5,567 nucleotides of DNA. Source: DATDCY01 sp031406795 [NCBI: Candidatus Rokuibacteriota bacterium] (lineage in GTDB: Bacteria; JAUVQV01). Below, in pieces: positions 1 through 4,600 of this stretch; the first letter of the stretch is position 1, and each line of letters opens with the position of its first letter. The position numbers were made by a program, and so were the translations under genes. Location: the NCBI GenBank assembly GCA_031406795.1, contig JANOHV010000129.1:1-5567 (forward strand). The letters are read 5' to 3'. The notes beneath the pieces are model-generated. The model did no database searches and was not told the origin of the DNA. It saw nothing but the letters and a program-made list of their open reading frames with translations.

Positions 1-258
1 GCGCCCGCGTTCCATGGTCAACAGGGCCGCCTCGATCGAGCGCACCGAGGAGGAGATCCGCAGCAGTTCGAGGTGCTCCAGTTGTTCTTCGATGGAAACG
101 ACCGCCAGGTCGGCTTCGTCGCCGACGAGCGGTTCCGGGACGTGCCCCAGAAAGCCCCGGCACCGTGCAAGAACTGCCGCTTTGCGCAGCTTGCTGACCT
201 GTTCTTCCTCCAGACGCGACCTGACCTTTGTGAGGGACTTCCCCGCAACCAGCTGCAC
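1..258 (-). CDS. DksA/TraR-family RNA polymerase-binding protein, N-terminal part (cut by window edge)
   Basis: No stop occurs in this frame across 86 codons, so the C-terminus lies beyond base 1. A GTG start at 258 is chosen because a GAGGAGG Shine-Dalgarno (265-271 on the plus strand) sits 6-7 nt upstream. Residues 9-36 form a charged helix, followed by VGDEADLA (45-52) and a second Glu/Leu-rich helix (55-84) ending MERGR. This is the coiled-coil hairpin of DksA/TraR proteins. D47-x-x-D50-x-A52 matches the DxxDxA tip motif that in DksA enters the RNA polymerase secondary channel and acts with ppGpp on rRNA and stress promoters. The C4 zinc finger expected just after residue 86 is outside the window and unverified. 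The segment before the tip is shorter than in E. coli DksA, so a short DksA-like or TraR-like paralogue is more likely than housekeeping DksA. Confidence 0.78.
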   Translation of the reverse strand, partial: MQLVAGKSLTKVRSRLEEEQVSKLRKAAVLARCRGFLGHVPEPLVGDEADLAVVSIEEQLEHLELLRISSSVRSIEAALLTMERGR

Positions 259-264
259 GATGCA

Positions 265-271
265 CCTCCTC
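265..271 (-). promoter_or_regulatory. Shine-Dalgarno of the DksA-like gene
   Basis: The minus strand reads GAGGAGG followed by six bases and GTG at 258. This strong site decides the start. Another GTG (plus 263-265) directly abuts the purine run and is out of frame with the DksA-like reading. Confidence 0.7.
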
Positions 272-280
272 GGTTGTGAT

Positions 281-349
281 TTGTCCCGGAAGATGCCAGC
301 CGGAGATGAGAACGCGGTGAAGCGCGTGCGAAATGACGGTGTGCCGGGA
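281..349 (-). repeat. Upstream repeat, copy 1 (DksA-like gene)
   Basis: The plus strand at 281-301 is identical to 1676-1696 for 21 bases (TTGTCCCGGAAGATGCCAGCC). Similarity continues with substitutions but no obvious gap for roughly 45 further bases, through the shared CGGTGTG near 337-343. On the gene-proximal side the purine-rich Shine-Dalgarno region is also loosely similar. Both copies lie upstream of minus-strand genes in the same orientation, so a shared promoter or leader element is likely. In the minus-strand transcript the core can fold as a short hairpin (284-305). No clear sigma70 or sigma54 promoter was recognised inside it. Confidence 0.7.
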
Positions 350-354
350 CACCG
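337..354 (-). terminator. Possible terminator hairpin after the DUF3562 gene
   Basis: CGGTGT (337-342) and ACACCG (349-354) form a perfect 6-bp stem with a 6-base loop. On the minus strand it lies about 50 nt past the DUF3562 stop and is followed by TCATTTC, only a weak T-rich tract. It overlaps the outer edge of upstream repeat copy 1, and copy 2 does not conserve the stem. It could be a weak terminator or chance. Confidence 0.3.
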
Positions 355-403
355 CTGCTGACGGCGGAGCCAGGGCGGATCGAGGGCGGCCAGGCGCAGC
401 CGG

Positions 404-667
404 CTAGGAGGCGCGGTCCCCGGAACGCTCGCCCGGGACCGGCCGATCCGAAGCCAACAGGTTCTGGAGCAGTTCGTTCACCCGCCGGCTCACGAAGATC
501 GGCAGGTACGTCGTGATGAGCGCATCGTGCATGAAGCTGGCGAGTTCGCGCTCGTAAACCTCGGCGACCCTGTCGGCAGGAAGATGGTACTGCTCCGAGA
601 GCGAGGCGATGGCCGAGACGTGTTTCGCGTGCTCCTCGGCTTCTGGAGAGACGTTCCGGGGCTCCAT
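404..667 (-). CDS. DUF3562 domain-containing small protein
   Basis: This 87-residue protein has unknown function. ATG at 667 is preferred over longer in-frame starts because AAGGGG (plus 675-680) lies 7 nt upstream and a -10-like TATAAT lies just beyond. Codons before this ATG are rich in Arg and Cys and look non-coding. Residues 15-72 form the conserved core: HVSAIASLSEQYHLP, then VAEVYERELASF, then ITTYLPIFVSRRVNELL. This resembles DUF3562, common in Burkholderia-type proteobacteria. The predicted fold is helical and soluble, with no signal peptide or membrane segment. The C-terminal 15 residues are polar and probably disordered. It appears monocistronic, between the DsbA-unrelated DksA-like gene 146 nt downstream and a long gap upstream. 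Family assignment is by recognition of the core motif. Confidence 0.8.
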   Translation of the reverse strand: MEPRNVSPEAEEHAKHVSAIASLSEQYHLPADRVAEVYERELASFMHDALITTYLPIFVSRRVNELLQNLLASDRPVPGERSGDRAS

Positions 668-697
668 CTGTACACCCCTTTTCCTTGGTTTTGACGG

Positions 698-703
698 ATT
701 ATA
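698..703 (-). promoter_or_regulatory. -10 element of a likely sigma70 promoter for the DUF3562 gene
   Basis: The minus strand reads a perfect TATAAT in a small AT-rich island (about 690-720) inside otherwise GC-rich DNA. A transcript would start near 691 and give a leader of about 24 nt containing the AAGGGG ribosome site. The -35 is weak: GTGCAA at 17-bp spacing matches three of six consensus bases, so an activator may be needed. The plus strand also reads TATAAT at 700-705, but its TTGACG is far too close to serve as a -35. Confidence 0.55.
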
Positions 704-870
704 ATCGAGATTGTGAAAAATTGCACCTAGTCGACAAATGCGCTCAAGAATACGCCTCTTTTCAGCCACGGCATGCTCATCCCGGGCACTCGCACACCTT
801 TCCCGTTGTCCTTGCGCGCCATGACACCACCATTGAATGAGATTGGCGCTGAGGCCGTGTGAGGAGAACG

Positions 871-993
871 TTAAGAGCGATCGAGCCGCTCGCGGGAACC
901 CGCGCACGCTGCGGAAAGCGCCCGCGCTGCGGTCGCTGCGACTTTATTCACCCAATAGGCCTCCCGCAGACAAGTGTCGACGAGTTGTTCCAT
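871..993 (-). CDS. Possible small protein downstream of the DUF2062 gene
   Basis: A 40-codon frame begins at ATG 993, with GCAGGGA about 4 nt upstream, and ends at TAA (871). The translation starts MEQLVDTCLREAYWVNKV and continues alanine-rich with a basic end, giving a helical, moderately plausible composition. The frame stays open upstream into the end of the DUF2062 gene, so the true start could be earlier (for example the TTG near 1028). I recognise no family. The overlapping plus-strand frame at 859-1050 is an alternative, but its N-terminus is unusually rich in Arg and Cys. It may be a real small protein, a decayed remnant or chance. Confidence 0.2.
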   Translation of the reverse strand: MEQLVDTCLREAYWVNKVAATAARALSAACAGSRERLDRS

Positions 994-1069
994 TCCATCC
1001 CTGCGGCGACGGCCTTCGGCACGCAACCGTCCCTCGGCTTCAACCAGTAAGGCGAAGGCGCCTGCCGAT

Positions 1070-1546
1070 TCACGGCCGCGACGAGGAGGTCGCCGGTCCG
1101 GGGGCGATCCGCCGCAGCAGGTTGCGAATCAGGATGTAGCCGGTGACCCCTGCGACCAGGCCGAGGCTTGCGCTCCCCAGTATCAAGGGGAGCGCCAGAC
1201 CGGCCACCTCCCCGACCAGGGAGGCTGCAGTGACAGAGGTCCATTCCACGTTTGGGATCGACCGCGGCCGGTTGAGGAGCACCAGCCCGAGCCAGACGCT
1301 CAAGGAACAGAAGGGCACGAGCGTCCAGGGATTATTGACGAAGACGCCCATGAGCATGGCCTTGCGATTCAGGTGGAAGTACTGCGCCACGACGAGTGCG
1401 GAAACGACGTGGAGCCCCAGGAGTGCCGACATCCCGATGAACGCGCCAAAGCCGAAGGAGAGCGCCAACCGCTCGGGCGCGTCGTCGTGTCTGAGAAGAC
1501 GGGCAAGCGAACGTGACAACCGGGCGACGCCCGATCTTACGGCCAT
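1070..1546 (-). CDS. DUF2062 membrane protein
   Basis: This 158-residue inner-membrane protein has no established function. ATG at 1546 follows AGGAAAGA directly upstream and is preferred over a GTG at 1633, whose extra 29 residues are Arg/Ser-rich and precede the family domain. After a basic cytoplasmic N-terminus (1-20), residues 27-56 form a glycine-rich hydrophobic segment (FGFGAFIGMSALLGLHVV). Next come a short polar turn with HLNRKA (58-63), a second hydrophobic segment (64-90) carrying NNPWT (71-75), and a third near 115-140. The G-x-G-x-F helix followed by N-R and an N-P-W-T helix is the hallmark of DUF2062. The usual family word is close to I-x-N-P-x-T. It ends at TGA with a Ser/Arg tail. 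Its upstream region shares a repeat with the DksA-like gene, suggesting common control. Confidence 0.82.
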   Translation of the reverse strand: MAVRSGVARLSRSLARLLRHDDAPERLALSFGFGAFIGMSALLGLHVVSALVVAQYFHLNRKAMLMGVFVNNPWTLVPFCSLSVWLGLVLLNRPRSIPNVEWTSVTAASLVGEVAGLALPLILGSASLGLVAGVTGYILIRNLLRRIAPGPATSSSRP

Positions 1547-1675
1547 TCTTTCCTGCCCGAATTCATCGCTCCCCCCCCGTAACCGCCACCGGAAAGAGCG
1601 GGCGGCCGACCTGTTGTTCCTGCAGGGGCCCACGGTTCTTCGTGAGATGGCTCCTGCGCTTCCTCAGGCTGCAGC

Positions 1676-1744
1676 TTGTCCCGGAAGATGCCAGCCAGGA
1701 ATGAGGAAGACGTGAGGGACGCACGAATTGCCGGTGTGCGGAAC
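1676..1744 (-). repeat. Upstream repeat, copy 2 (DUF2062 gene)
   Basis: This is the second copy of the element at 281-349, with the exact 21-base core at 1676-1696 and diverged similarity out to CCGGTGTGCGG near 1731-1741. It lies about 130 nt upstream of the DUF2062 start, against 22 nt for copy 1, and points the same way relative to its gene. On the minus strand both copies keep two TCA words 11 bp apart outside the core. In the minus-strand transcript the core stem TCCTGG/CCGGGA is fully paired if one G-U wobble is allowed. Confidence 0.65.
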
Positions 1745-1792
1745 CTCGGCTCGCGGCGACAGAAAGCGTGGTGCAGAAGGGACAGCCGCGTC

Positions 1793-1847
1793 CTGACCGA
1801 AACCTAACCGCGCGCCGACCGCATCGTAACAGCGGTGATTGTACACT
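1793..1847 (+). promoter_or_regulatory. Pho-box-like promoter of the corA-like gene (four 11-bp repeats plus -10)
   Basis: Four 7-mers sit exactly 11 bp apart: CTGACCG (1793), CTAACCG (1804), CCGACCG (1815) and GTAACAG (1826). A -10-like TACACT follows at 1842-1847. The whole block aligns without gaps to 3032-3086, offset 1239, including the -10 position, and its first 20 bases are nearly identical there. Direct repeats of 7 bp with 4-bp spacers replacing a -35 are characteristic of PhoB/OmpR-family response regulator sites. The regulator itself is inferred. Predicted transcription starts near 1853-1855. Confidence 0.6.
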
Positions 1848-1855
1848 CGTGCAAG

Positions 1856-2032
1856 ATGAACGGCGCCCTGGTCACCATCTCAGCCCTCGCGACCCGGGCA
1901 TCTTTCGCGGCGAAAGTTCGGCATCCGGGTGCCGGTGACTGCGCTCCTCCTGAAGACGAGCATTGTCGTCGCGGGATCGCGTTGAGCCCTCCAGCGACGT
2001 GCGATCAGAGCCCGGGGGATCGGCGGCCATGA
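1856..2032 (+). CDS. Possible leader ORF overlapping the corA-like gene
   Basis: A 58-codon frame opens with ATG at 1856, almost exactly at the predicted transcription start. It ends with TGA at 2030-2032, overlapping the corA-like ATG (2029) as ATGA. It starts MNGALVTISALATRASFAAK and carries two Pro-Pro pairs further on. No Shine-Dalgarno precedes it, so leaderless translation would be required. Codon choice looks high-GC3 at first and less so later. No family is recognised. Translated leader ORFs controlling Mg2+ transporter genes are known (mgtL, and corL in Salmonella), which makes it worth noting, but the frame may be chance. Confidence 0.22.
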   Translation: MNGALVTISALATRASFAAKVRHPGAGDCAPPEDEHCRRGIALSPPATCDQSPGDRRP

Positions 2033-2976
2033 AGACTGCGTACCGGCTCGACGGCTCCGCGGTTGGTCCTGCGACAGCCGAGAACGCTCCAATCATCGTC
2101 TACGCGGCGCCGGACGATGCCGAGAAGCAGGAGCTGATCGCCACCTTGCAGCTCGACCCACACGACATGGAGTCCGCGCTCGATCCGGACGAGATCTCCC
2201 GAGTCGAATTCACCCCCGATCGCGTCTCCTTGATCTGGAAAAGCCCCAAAAGCGCCCTGTACGATCAGCGCTTGCGGCTCGACGTCTCATCCGTCGGCCT
2301 CTTCCTGCTCAAGGACGAACTCCTCGTGATCACCAACGATGATGCACCTTCCTTCTCGGACAGGGAGTACCAGGGCGCGGAATCATCGACGGACGTCCTG
2401 CTGCGTTTCCTGCTGCAAACCGTTCGTCATTACCTCGGTCACCTGAAGGTGATCAAGCAGCTGACGGTCGAACTCGAGTCCAAGATCAGCGCTTCGATGG
2501 AGAACCGGTATCTGCTCCAGATGTTCGCGCTCGGGGAGAGCCTGATCTACTACCTCAACGCCATCGAGGCGAACGGCGCCGTCCTGACGAAGCTGCGGAC
2601 TGGGGTGCGTCTTGGGCTCTCGAAGCAGCAGGCCGAGTTTCTCGACGACCTGATGCTCGACAACGCCCAGTGCGCGAGGCAGGCGCAGATCTACAGCACG
2701 GTCCTGTCCGGACTCATGGACGTCCGCGGCACGATCATCAACAACAACATCAGCATCCTCCTGAAGAATCTCACCCTGATCAACATCATCTTCCTGCCGC
2801 TCAACCTGATCGCAGGCATCGGCGGCATGTCGGAGTACAGCATGATGACGCGAAACACCGACTGGCGGGTCTCATTCGCCCTGTTCGTCGTGGGGATGTG
2901 CGTCCTCGGGTGGGCCACGCTGGTGATCCTCAACAGGTACATCGAGAAGGGTGCGAGCCTGCGGAAAAGGCATTGA
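2029..2976 (+). CDS. CorA-family divalent metal ion transporter with GMS signature
   Basis: This 315-residue protein is a CorA/MIT-family channel, expected to form a pentamer in the inner membrane and carry Mg2+ or related ions. ATG at 2029 follows GGGGG (2014-2018) at about 10 nt. An in-frame upstream start at 1963 adds only Ser/Arg-rich sequence. Residues 1-110 form the cytoplasmic alpha/beta domain (LDPHDMESALDPDEISRVEF is typical). Residues 120-240 are long stalk helices with VKQL-like and GLMDVRGTIINNN segments. Two membrane helices near the C-terminus (about 243-264 and 282-302) bracket the signature and lead to a basic tail. The signature reads G266-M267-S268 followed by EYSMM, where canonical CorA has GMN with a pore asparagine that contacts hydrated Mg2+. 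Related GMS subgroups appear to exist, so this is probably a functional variant rather than an error. A stem-loop follows 20 nt after the stop. Confidence 0.88.
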   Translation: MKTAYRLDGSAVGPATAENAPIIVYAAPDDAEKQELIATLQLDPHDMESALDPDEISRVEFTPDRVSLIWKSPKSALYDQRLRLDVSSVGLFLLKDELLVITNDDAPSFSDREYQGAESSTDVLLRFLLQTVRHYLGHLKVIKQLTVELESKISASMENRYLLQMFALGESLIYYLNAIEANGAVLTKLRTGVRLGLSKQQAEFLDDLMLDNAQCARQAQIYSTVLSGLMDVRGTIINNNISILLKNLTLINIIFLPLNLIAGIGGMSEYSMMTRNTDWRVSFALFVVGMCVLGWATLVILNRYIEKGASLRKRH

Positions 2977-2995
2977 CCCGGCGGCAGCACGACGG

Positions 2996-3025
2996 CGGGT
3001 CCCCGAGAGAACCGCCTGGGACCCG
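2996..3025 (+). terminator. Stem-loop after the corA-like gene, probable terminator
   Basis: CGGGTCCC (2996-3003) and GGGACCCG (3018-3025) form a perfect 8-bp GC-rich stem with a 14-base loop, 19 nt after the stop. No T-tract follows, so it may be a weak intrinsic terminator or an RNA-stabilising 3' end. It ends only 6 nt before the repeat-type promoter of the next gene, which supports separate transcription units. Confidence 0.5.
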
Positions 3026-3031
3026 GATGGC

Positions 3032-3086
3032 CTGACGGAAACCTAACCGCACTCTGTCCGCGACCTAACGGTTGTCGGCCTATCCT
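3032..3086 (+). promoter_or_regulatory. Pho-box-like promoter of the CBM48 gene (four 11-bp repeats plus -10)
   Basis: The 7-mers CTGACGG (3032), CTAACCG (3043), CTGTCCG (3054) and CTAACGG (3065) recur every 11 bp. A -10-like TATCCT follows at 3081-3086, nine bases after the last unit. Positions correspond base for base with the module upstream of the corA-like gene. CTGTCCG is close to the CTGTCAT half-site of classical Pho boxes. Predicted transcription starts near 3093, giving a leader of about 56 nt with a strong ribosome site. Confidence 0.62.
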
Positions 3087-3135
3087 CAAGGGGGGAGAGC
3101 AGATCGCGCTCCCACAAGACGCAACACCGGTAATC

Positions 3136-3141
3136 GGGAGG
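3136..3141 (+). promoter_or_regulatory. Shine-Dalgarno of the CBM48 gene
   Basis: GGGAGG lies 7 nt before ATG 3149 and fixes that start over later in-frame ATGs at 3242 and 3251. Confidence 0.7.
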
Positions 3142-3148
3142 TGCACTC

Positions 3149-3631
3149 ATGGCGGCCACAAAGCGCAGCGGGAAGACCGGAACAACCGTTTCCTCGAGGA
3201 AGAAGGGCGCAGCGTCTCGGAAGGTTGGCGCGTCCGAAGCAATGCAGGCCATGGAACCGTCAGCAGAAGCAGTTGCAGAGAAGAGCGTTGCGCCGCGCAA
3301 GCCGCCGGCAAGCCCGACGGGCGGGGCGCGCCTCGCCAAGCGCTATCTCAAGACCAGCCCCGTCTGCCGGGTGAGCTTCAGGCTTCCGGCGGAAGTCGCC
3401 CCCGGGGAGTGCTCCGTGCACATCACGGGCGACTTCAACGACTGGGAAATCGACGCCACACCGATGATCCGGCTCAAGAACGGCGATTACGAGGTCACCG
3501 TGGACCTCGAAACGGGTCGGGAATACCGGTTCCGCTACCTGATCGACGGGTACCGCTGGGAAAACGATTGGGCGGCGGACCGCTACGACCCCAACCCCCA
3601 CGGCGAGTTCGACTCCGTGGTCGTCGTCTGA
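3149..3631 (+). CDS. Stand-alone CBM48/AMPK-type glycogen-binding domain protein with basic tail
   Basis: The product has 160 residues in two parts. Residues 1-62 are low-complexity, rich in Lys, Ala, Ser and Pro, strongly basic and probably disordered. Residues 66-160 form an early-set beta-sandwich of the CBM48 (AMPK beta subunit, isoamylase N-terminal) type. It contains VHITGDFNDW (90-99), the family's G-x-F-N-x-W, then a GDYEVTVDLETG strand and YRFRYLIDGYRWENDW (126-141), which carries aromatic residues expected to contact alpha-glucan. It closes with a DPNPHGEFDSVVVV-type strand typical of the domain end. No catalytic domain is attached. It may bind glycogen or recruit partners to it; the basic tail could equally contact nucleic acid or polyphosphate, which is speculation. 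The upstream promoter module is shared with the corA-like gene. Confidence 0.85.
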   Translation: MAATKRSGKTGTTVSSRKKGAASRKVGASEAMQAMEPSAEAVAEKSVAPRKPPASPTGGARLAKRYLKTSPVCRVSFRLPAEVAPGECSVHITGDFNDWEIDATPMIRLKNGDYEVTVDLETGREYRFRYLIDGYRWENDWAADRYDPNPHGEFDSVVVV

Positions 3632-3720
3632 GCCACTTGCCGTCAGCCGCGGCGTCCGCTTCGGTCCGGCGACATGACGATGGGCGGGACCAGCGCGCAC
3701 ATGACGACGTATCTCAACAC

Positions 3721-3837
3721 GTGCCTCTTCCCTTTCGGGCGGCGGCTCGTGCAGTGCTGCTGTCGGGCGATGAGCGCCGCATGATCCGCTCCGGCACGGC
3801 GAAGATCTTCTGGGAAGTCGTGGTTCGGAAGCGGTGA
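3721..3837 (+). CDS. Possible short ORF or gene remnant before the HAD hydrolase
   Basis: A 38-codon frame from GTG 3721 ends with TGA at 3835-3837, next to the start of the hydrolase. The last 25 codons have strongly GC-rich third positions and read like protein, ending IFWEVVVRKR. The frame stays open further left, across the end of the CBM48 gene in another phase, with no ribosome site for any start. It could be the tail of a decayed gene or a coupling peptide. Nothing is recognised, and the remaining 3632-3720 bases show no feature. Confidence 0.15.
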   Translation: MPLPFRAAARAVLLSGDERRMIRSGTAKIFWEVVVRKR

Positions 3838-3842
3838 ACCCG

Positions 3843-4523
3843 ATGCCGGGGATTGAGCTGGTCGTGTTCGACATGGCCGGGACCACGGTGGATGAAGGCA
3901 ACGTCGTGTACCAGACGCTCCACGGGGCCATAGTCGCGGCCGGGTTCGCGTGTCCGCTGGACCGGGTGCTGGCGCACGGTGTCGGGAAGGAGAAGCGGCA
4001 ATCGATCCGCGATGTTCTGGCCGCGGATGGCCGGGCGGTCAGTCCCCGACAGCTCGAAGAGATCCACCGGAAGTTCCTGGGCATGTTGACGGAAGCGTAC
4101 GCCAGCCTGGATATCAAACCACAGCCCAACGCGACTGCCGTCTTCGAGGCGCTCAAAGAGCGCGGCATCGCAGTTGCCCTCAACACCGGATACGATCAGA
4201 CGACCGCGGCATCGCTGCTCGGGAGGCTCGGCTGGTCCGTGGGCCGCGAGATAGACGCGCTCGTGACGGCGTCGCAGGTCCGGAACTGCCGGCCGCTGCC
4301 CGACATGATACGCCTTGCTCAGGCGCGGCTGGAGATCTCCGATCCCCGGGCGGTGGCCAAGGTCGGCGACACGACCTTCGACATCGACGAGGGCAGAAAC
4401 GCCGGGTGCGGTCTCTGCATCGCCGTCACCACCGGCGCGCACACCCGGGCACAACTGGCCCGGGCGAAGCCGGATGCAATTATCGACGGCCTGGAGGAAC
4501 TTCTGGAACTGGTCAGGCCATAG
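3843..4523 (+). CDS. Phosphonatase-like HAD-superfamily hydrolase (PhnX-related)
   Basis: The 226-residue product has all four HAD motifs. Motif I is FDMAGTTVD with nucleophile D10. Motif II is LNTGYDQ around T115. The motif III region is RPLPDM (150-155), matching the R-P-x-P-x-M of phosphonoacetaldehyde hydrolases. Motif IV is GDTTFDIDEG (175-184). G46-V-G-K49 sits where PhnX has its G-x-x-K Schiff-base lysine (39 residues after the nucleophile against 41 in PhnX), so C-P bond cleavage chemistry is possible. The overall pattern fits the 'phosphonatase-like hydrolase' group better than true PhnX. ATG 3843 has GGAAG 11 nt upstream; a GTG at 3834 is an alternative start. The stop TAG overlaps by one base a GTG that could start the next frame, suggesting co-transcription. 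A PhnC-like ATPase gene downstream supports a phosphonate role. Confidence 0.85.
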   Translation: MPGIELVVFDMAGTTVDEGNVVYQTLHGAIVAAGFACPLDRVLAHGVGKEKRQSIRDVLAADGRAVSPRQLEEIHRKFLGMLTEAYASLDIKPQPNATAVFEALKERGIAVALNTGYDQTTAASLLGRLGWSVGREIDALVTASQVRNCRPLPDMIRLAQARLEISDPRAVAKVGDTTFDIDEGRNAGCGLCIAVTTGAHTRAQLARAKPDAIIDGLEELLELVRP

Positions 4524-4542
4524 TGAACTGCACGGAGGCCCG

Positions 4543-4569
4543 GCGCGCGTGGGCAAACCGGGCGCGCGC
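4543..4569 (+). repeat. GC-rich inverted repeat between the hydrolase and transglutaminase-like genes
   Basis: GCGCGCG (4543-4549) pairs with CGCGCGC (4563-4569) across a 13-base loop. An alternative stem pairs the adjoining CCCGG and CCGGG. It lies 32 nt before the chosen downstream start and could set relative translation of the two genes, or be incidental in GC-rich DNA. Confidence 0.25.
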
Positions 4570-4600
4570 AGGCCGGATCGCGCCGATGGAAGAAGGCTGG

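Larger units (their letters stand above)
668..1069. other. Intergenic region between the DUF3562 and DUF2062 genes
   Basis: These 402 bases lie between two minus-strand genes. The left end holds the DUF3562 promoter and ribosome site. Bases 720-870 show nothing recognisable. Bases 871-993 hold a small minus-strand frame listed separately. Plus-strand frames here are short and arginine-rich and read like noise. No convincing terminator for the DUF2062 gene was seen. Confidence 0.5.
1547..2028. other. Divergent intergenic region between the DUF2062 and corA-like genes
   Basis: This 482-base region separates a minus-strand from a plus-strand gene. From left to right it holds the DUF2062 ribosome site (about 1550-1556), a run of eight C (about 1570-1577), upstream repeat copy 2 (from 1676, facing left), the four-unit 11-bp repeat promoter (1793-1847, facing right) and a corA-like leader with a 58-codon frame (1856-2032). 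No confident gene lies in it. Confidence 0.6.

Noticed and set aside
691-705. Plus-strand TTGACG followed by TATAAT
   Set aside because: The hexamers are 3 bp apart, far from the roughly 17 bp needed, and no plus-strand gene follows.
837-1139. Plus-strand frames between the DUF3562 and DUF2062 genes (including 859-1050)
   Set aside because: Arg/Cys/Pro-rich translations without recognisable domains or ribosome sites; the longer one runs antisense into the DUF2062 end.
1676-1696. Sigma54 promoter in the shared 21-base core (TGGCATCTTCCGGGACA on the minus strand)
   Set aside because: The -24 TGG is present, but the -12 position reads GGGA instead of TTGC, so the essential GC is missing in both copies.
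3036-3071. EcfG-type general stress promoter (GGAAAC ... CGGTT)
   Set aside because: The spacing is about 24 bp rather than 16-18 and is not conserved in the corA-like copy, whereas the 11-bp repeat pattern explains both.
3950-4600. In-frame N-terminal extension of the transglutaminase-like protein through the hydrolase gene
   Set aside because: It is the hydrolase sequence read in another phase; a good ribosome site supports the start at 4601.
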